This document shows, one piece after another, positions 5,229 through 5,318 of a stretch of 5,318 bases of DNA. How positions within the stretch are numbered: position 1 is the stretch's first letter; each line of letters begins with the position of its first letter. Both the position numbers and the translations under genes were made by a program. Origin of the DNA: an uncultured Lachnospiraceae bacterium (lineage in GTDB: Bacteria; Bacillota_A; Clostridia; Lachnospirales; Lachnospiraceae); NCBI GenBank assembly GCA_946630765.1, contig CAMOZF010000144.1:1-5318 (forward strand). The letters are read 5' to 3'. The notes under the pieces are model-generated. The model ran no database searches. It saw only the letters and a list, made by a program, of their open reading frames with translations, and was not told the origin of the DNA.

Positions 5229-5318
5229 ATGCCGATGCAAATGGGCTTTCGCTGGTATGGCGAAGGAAATGACACGATTCCGCTGTCTTATATCAGACAG
5301 ATTCCCGGCGTCAGCACC
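5229..5318 (+). CDS. uxuA: Mannonate dehydratase, N-terminal fragment
   Basis: Only the first 30 codons are inside the window; the frame is open at the right edge. After a short start (MPMQM) the sequence FRWYGEGNDTIPLSYIRQIPG matches the N-terminus of UxuA mannonate dehydratases of Bacillota. These have FRWYG near the start and an IRQIPG motif opening the first helix of the TIM barrel. The enzyme converts D-mannonate to 2-keto-3-deoxy-D-gluconate in hexuronate breakdown, in the cytoplasm, with a divalent metal. The catalytic residues lie beyond the edge, so intactness cannot be judged. The gene has its own Shine-Dalgarno and a probable promoter. Confidence 0.85.
   Translation, partial: MPMQMGFRWYGEGNDTIPLSYIRQIPGVST

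Noticed and set aside
1..5318. CRISPR array, tRNA/rRNA genes, insertion sequence ends, integrase or toxin-antitoxin pair
   Set aside because: I saw no spaced repeats, cloverleaf-like sequence, transposase motifs or terminal inverted repeats on either strand.

Overview
The window looks like chromosomal DNA of a fairly GC-rich member of the Bacillota (Firmicutes), probably a gut or rumen Clostridia or Erysipelotrichia relative. This is an inference from gene content. YlmH, a Y-family polymerase followed by a YolD-like protein, an AraM/EgsA-type glycerol-1-phosphate dehydrogenase and a Firmicutes-style UxuA start all point that way, as do sigma-A-type promoters and Shine-Dalgarno sites. No genus can be named from the sequence alone.

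Layout, left to right. (1) The C-terminal part of a glycerol-1-phosphate dehydrogenase gene enters from the left edge on the + strand and ends at 701. (2) Convergent to it, a two-gene minus-strand unit reads from 3219 down to 725: a family 2 glycoside hydrolase, then ylmH after a 20-base gap. A perfect 10-bp hairpin with a T-rich tail lies just past ylmH and reaches into the dehydrogenase gene. A second hairpin for the + strand lies inside the end of ylmH, so each convergent gene appears to carry the other's terminator. (3) A divergent intergenic region (3220-3378) holds a strong sigma-A-like promoter for the hydrolase operon and a candidate promoter for the rightward genes. (4) A + strand pair follows: a Y-family DNA polymerase with a C-terminal beta-clamp motif, overlapping by ATGA a small YolD-like gene. 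(5) After about 120 bases containing a promoter candidate, the first 30 codons of mannonate dehydratase (uxuA) run off the right edge.

Functionally this is a mixed neighbourhood. The hydrolase and UxuA belong to carbohydrate (possibly glucuronide) use, YlmH to ribosome and nascent-chain quality control, the polymerase and YolD pair to DNA damage tolerance, and the dehydrogenase to glycerol-1-phosphate (archaeal-type lipid precursor) chemistry. All genes are recognisable at family level. I did not find a clearly new system. The points most worth a second look are the interleaved convergent terminators, the nearly leaderless transcript predicted for the polymerase, ylmH as a hydrolase-operon partner, and the polymerase-YolD module between sugar genes.
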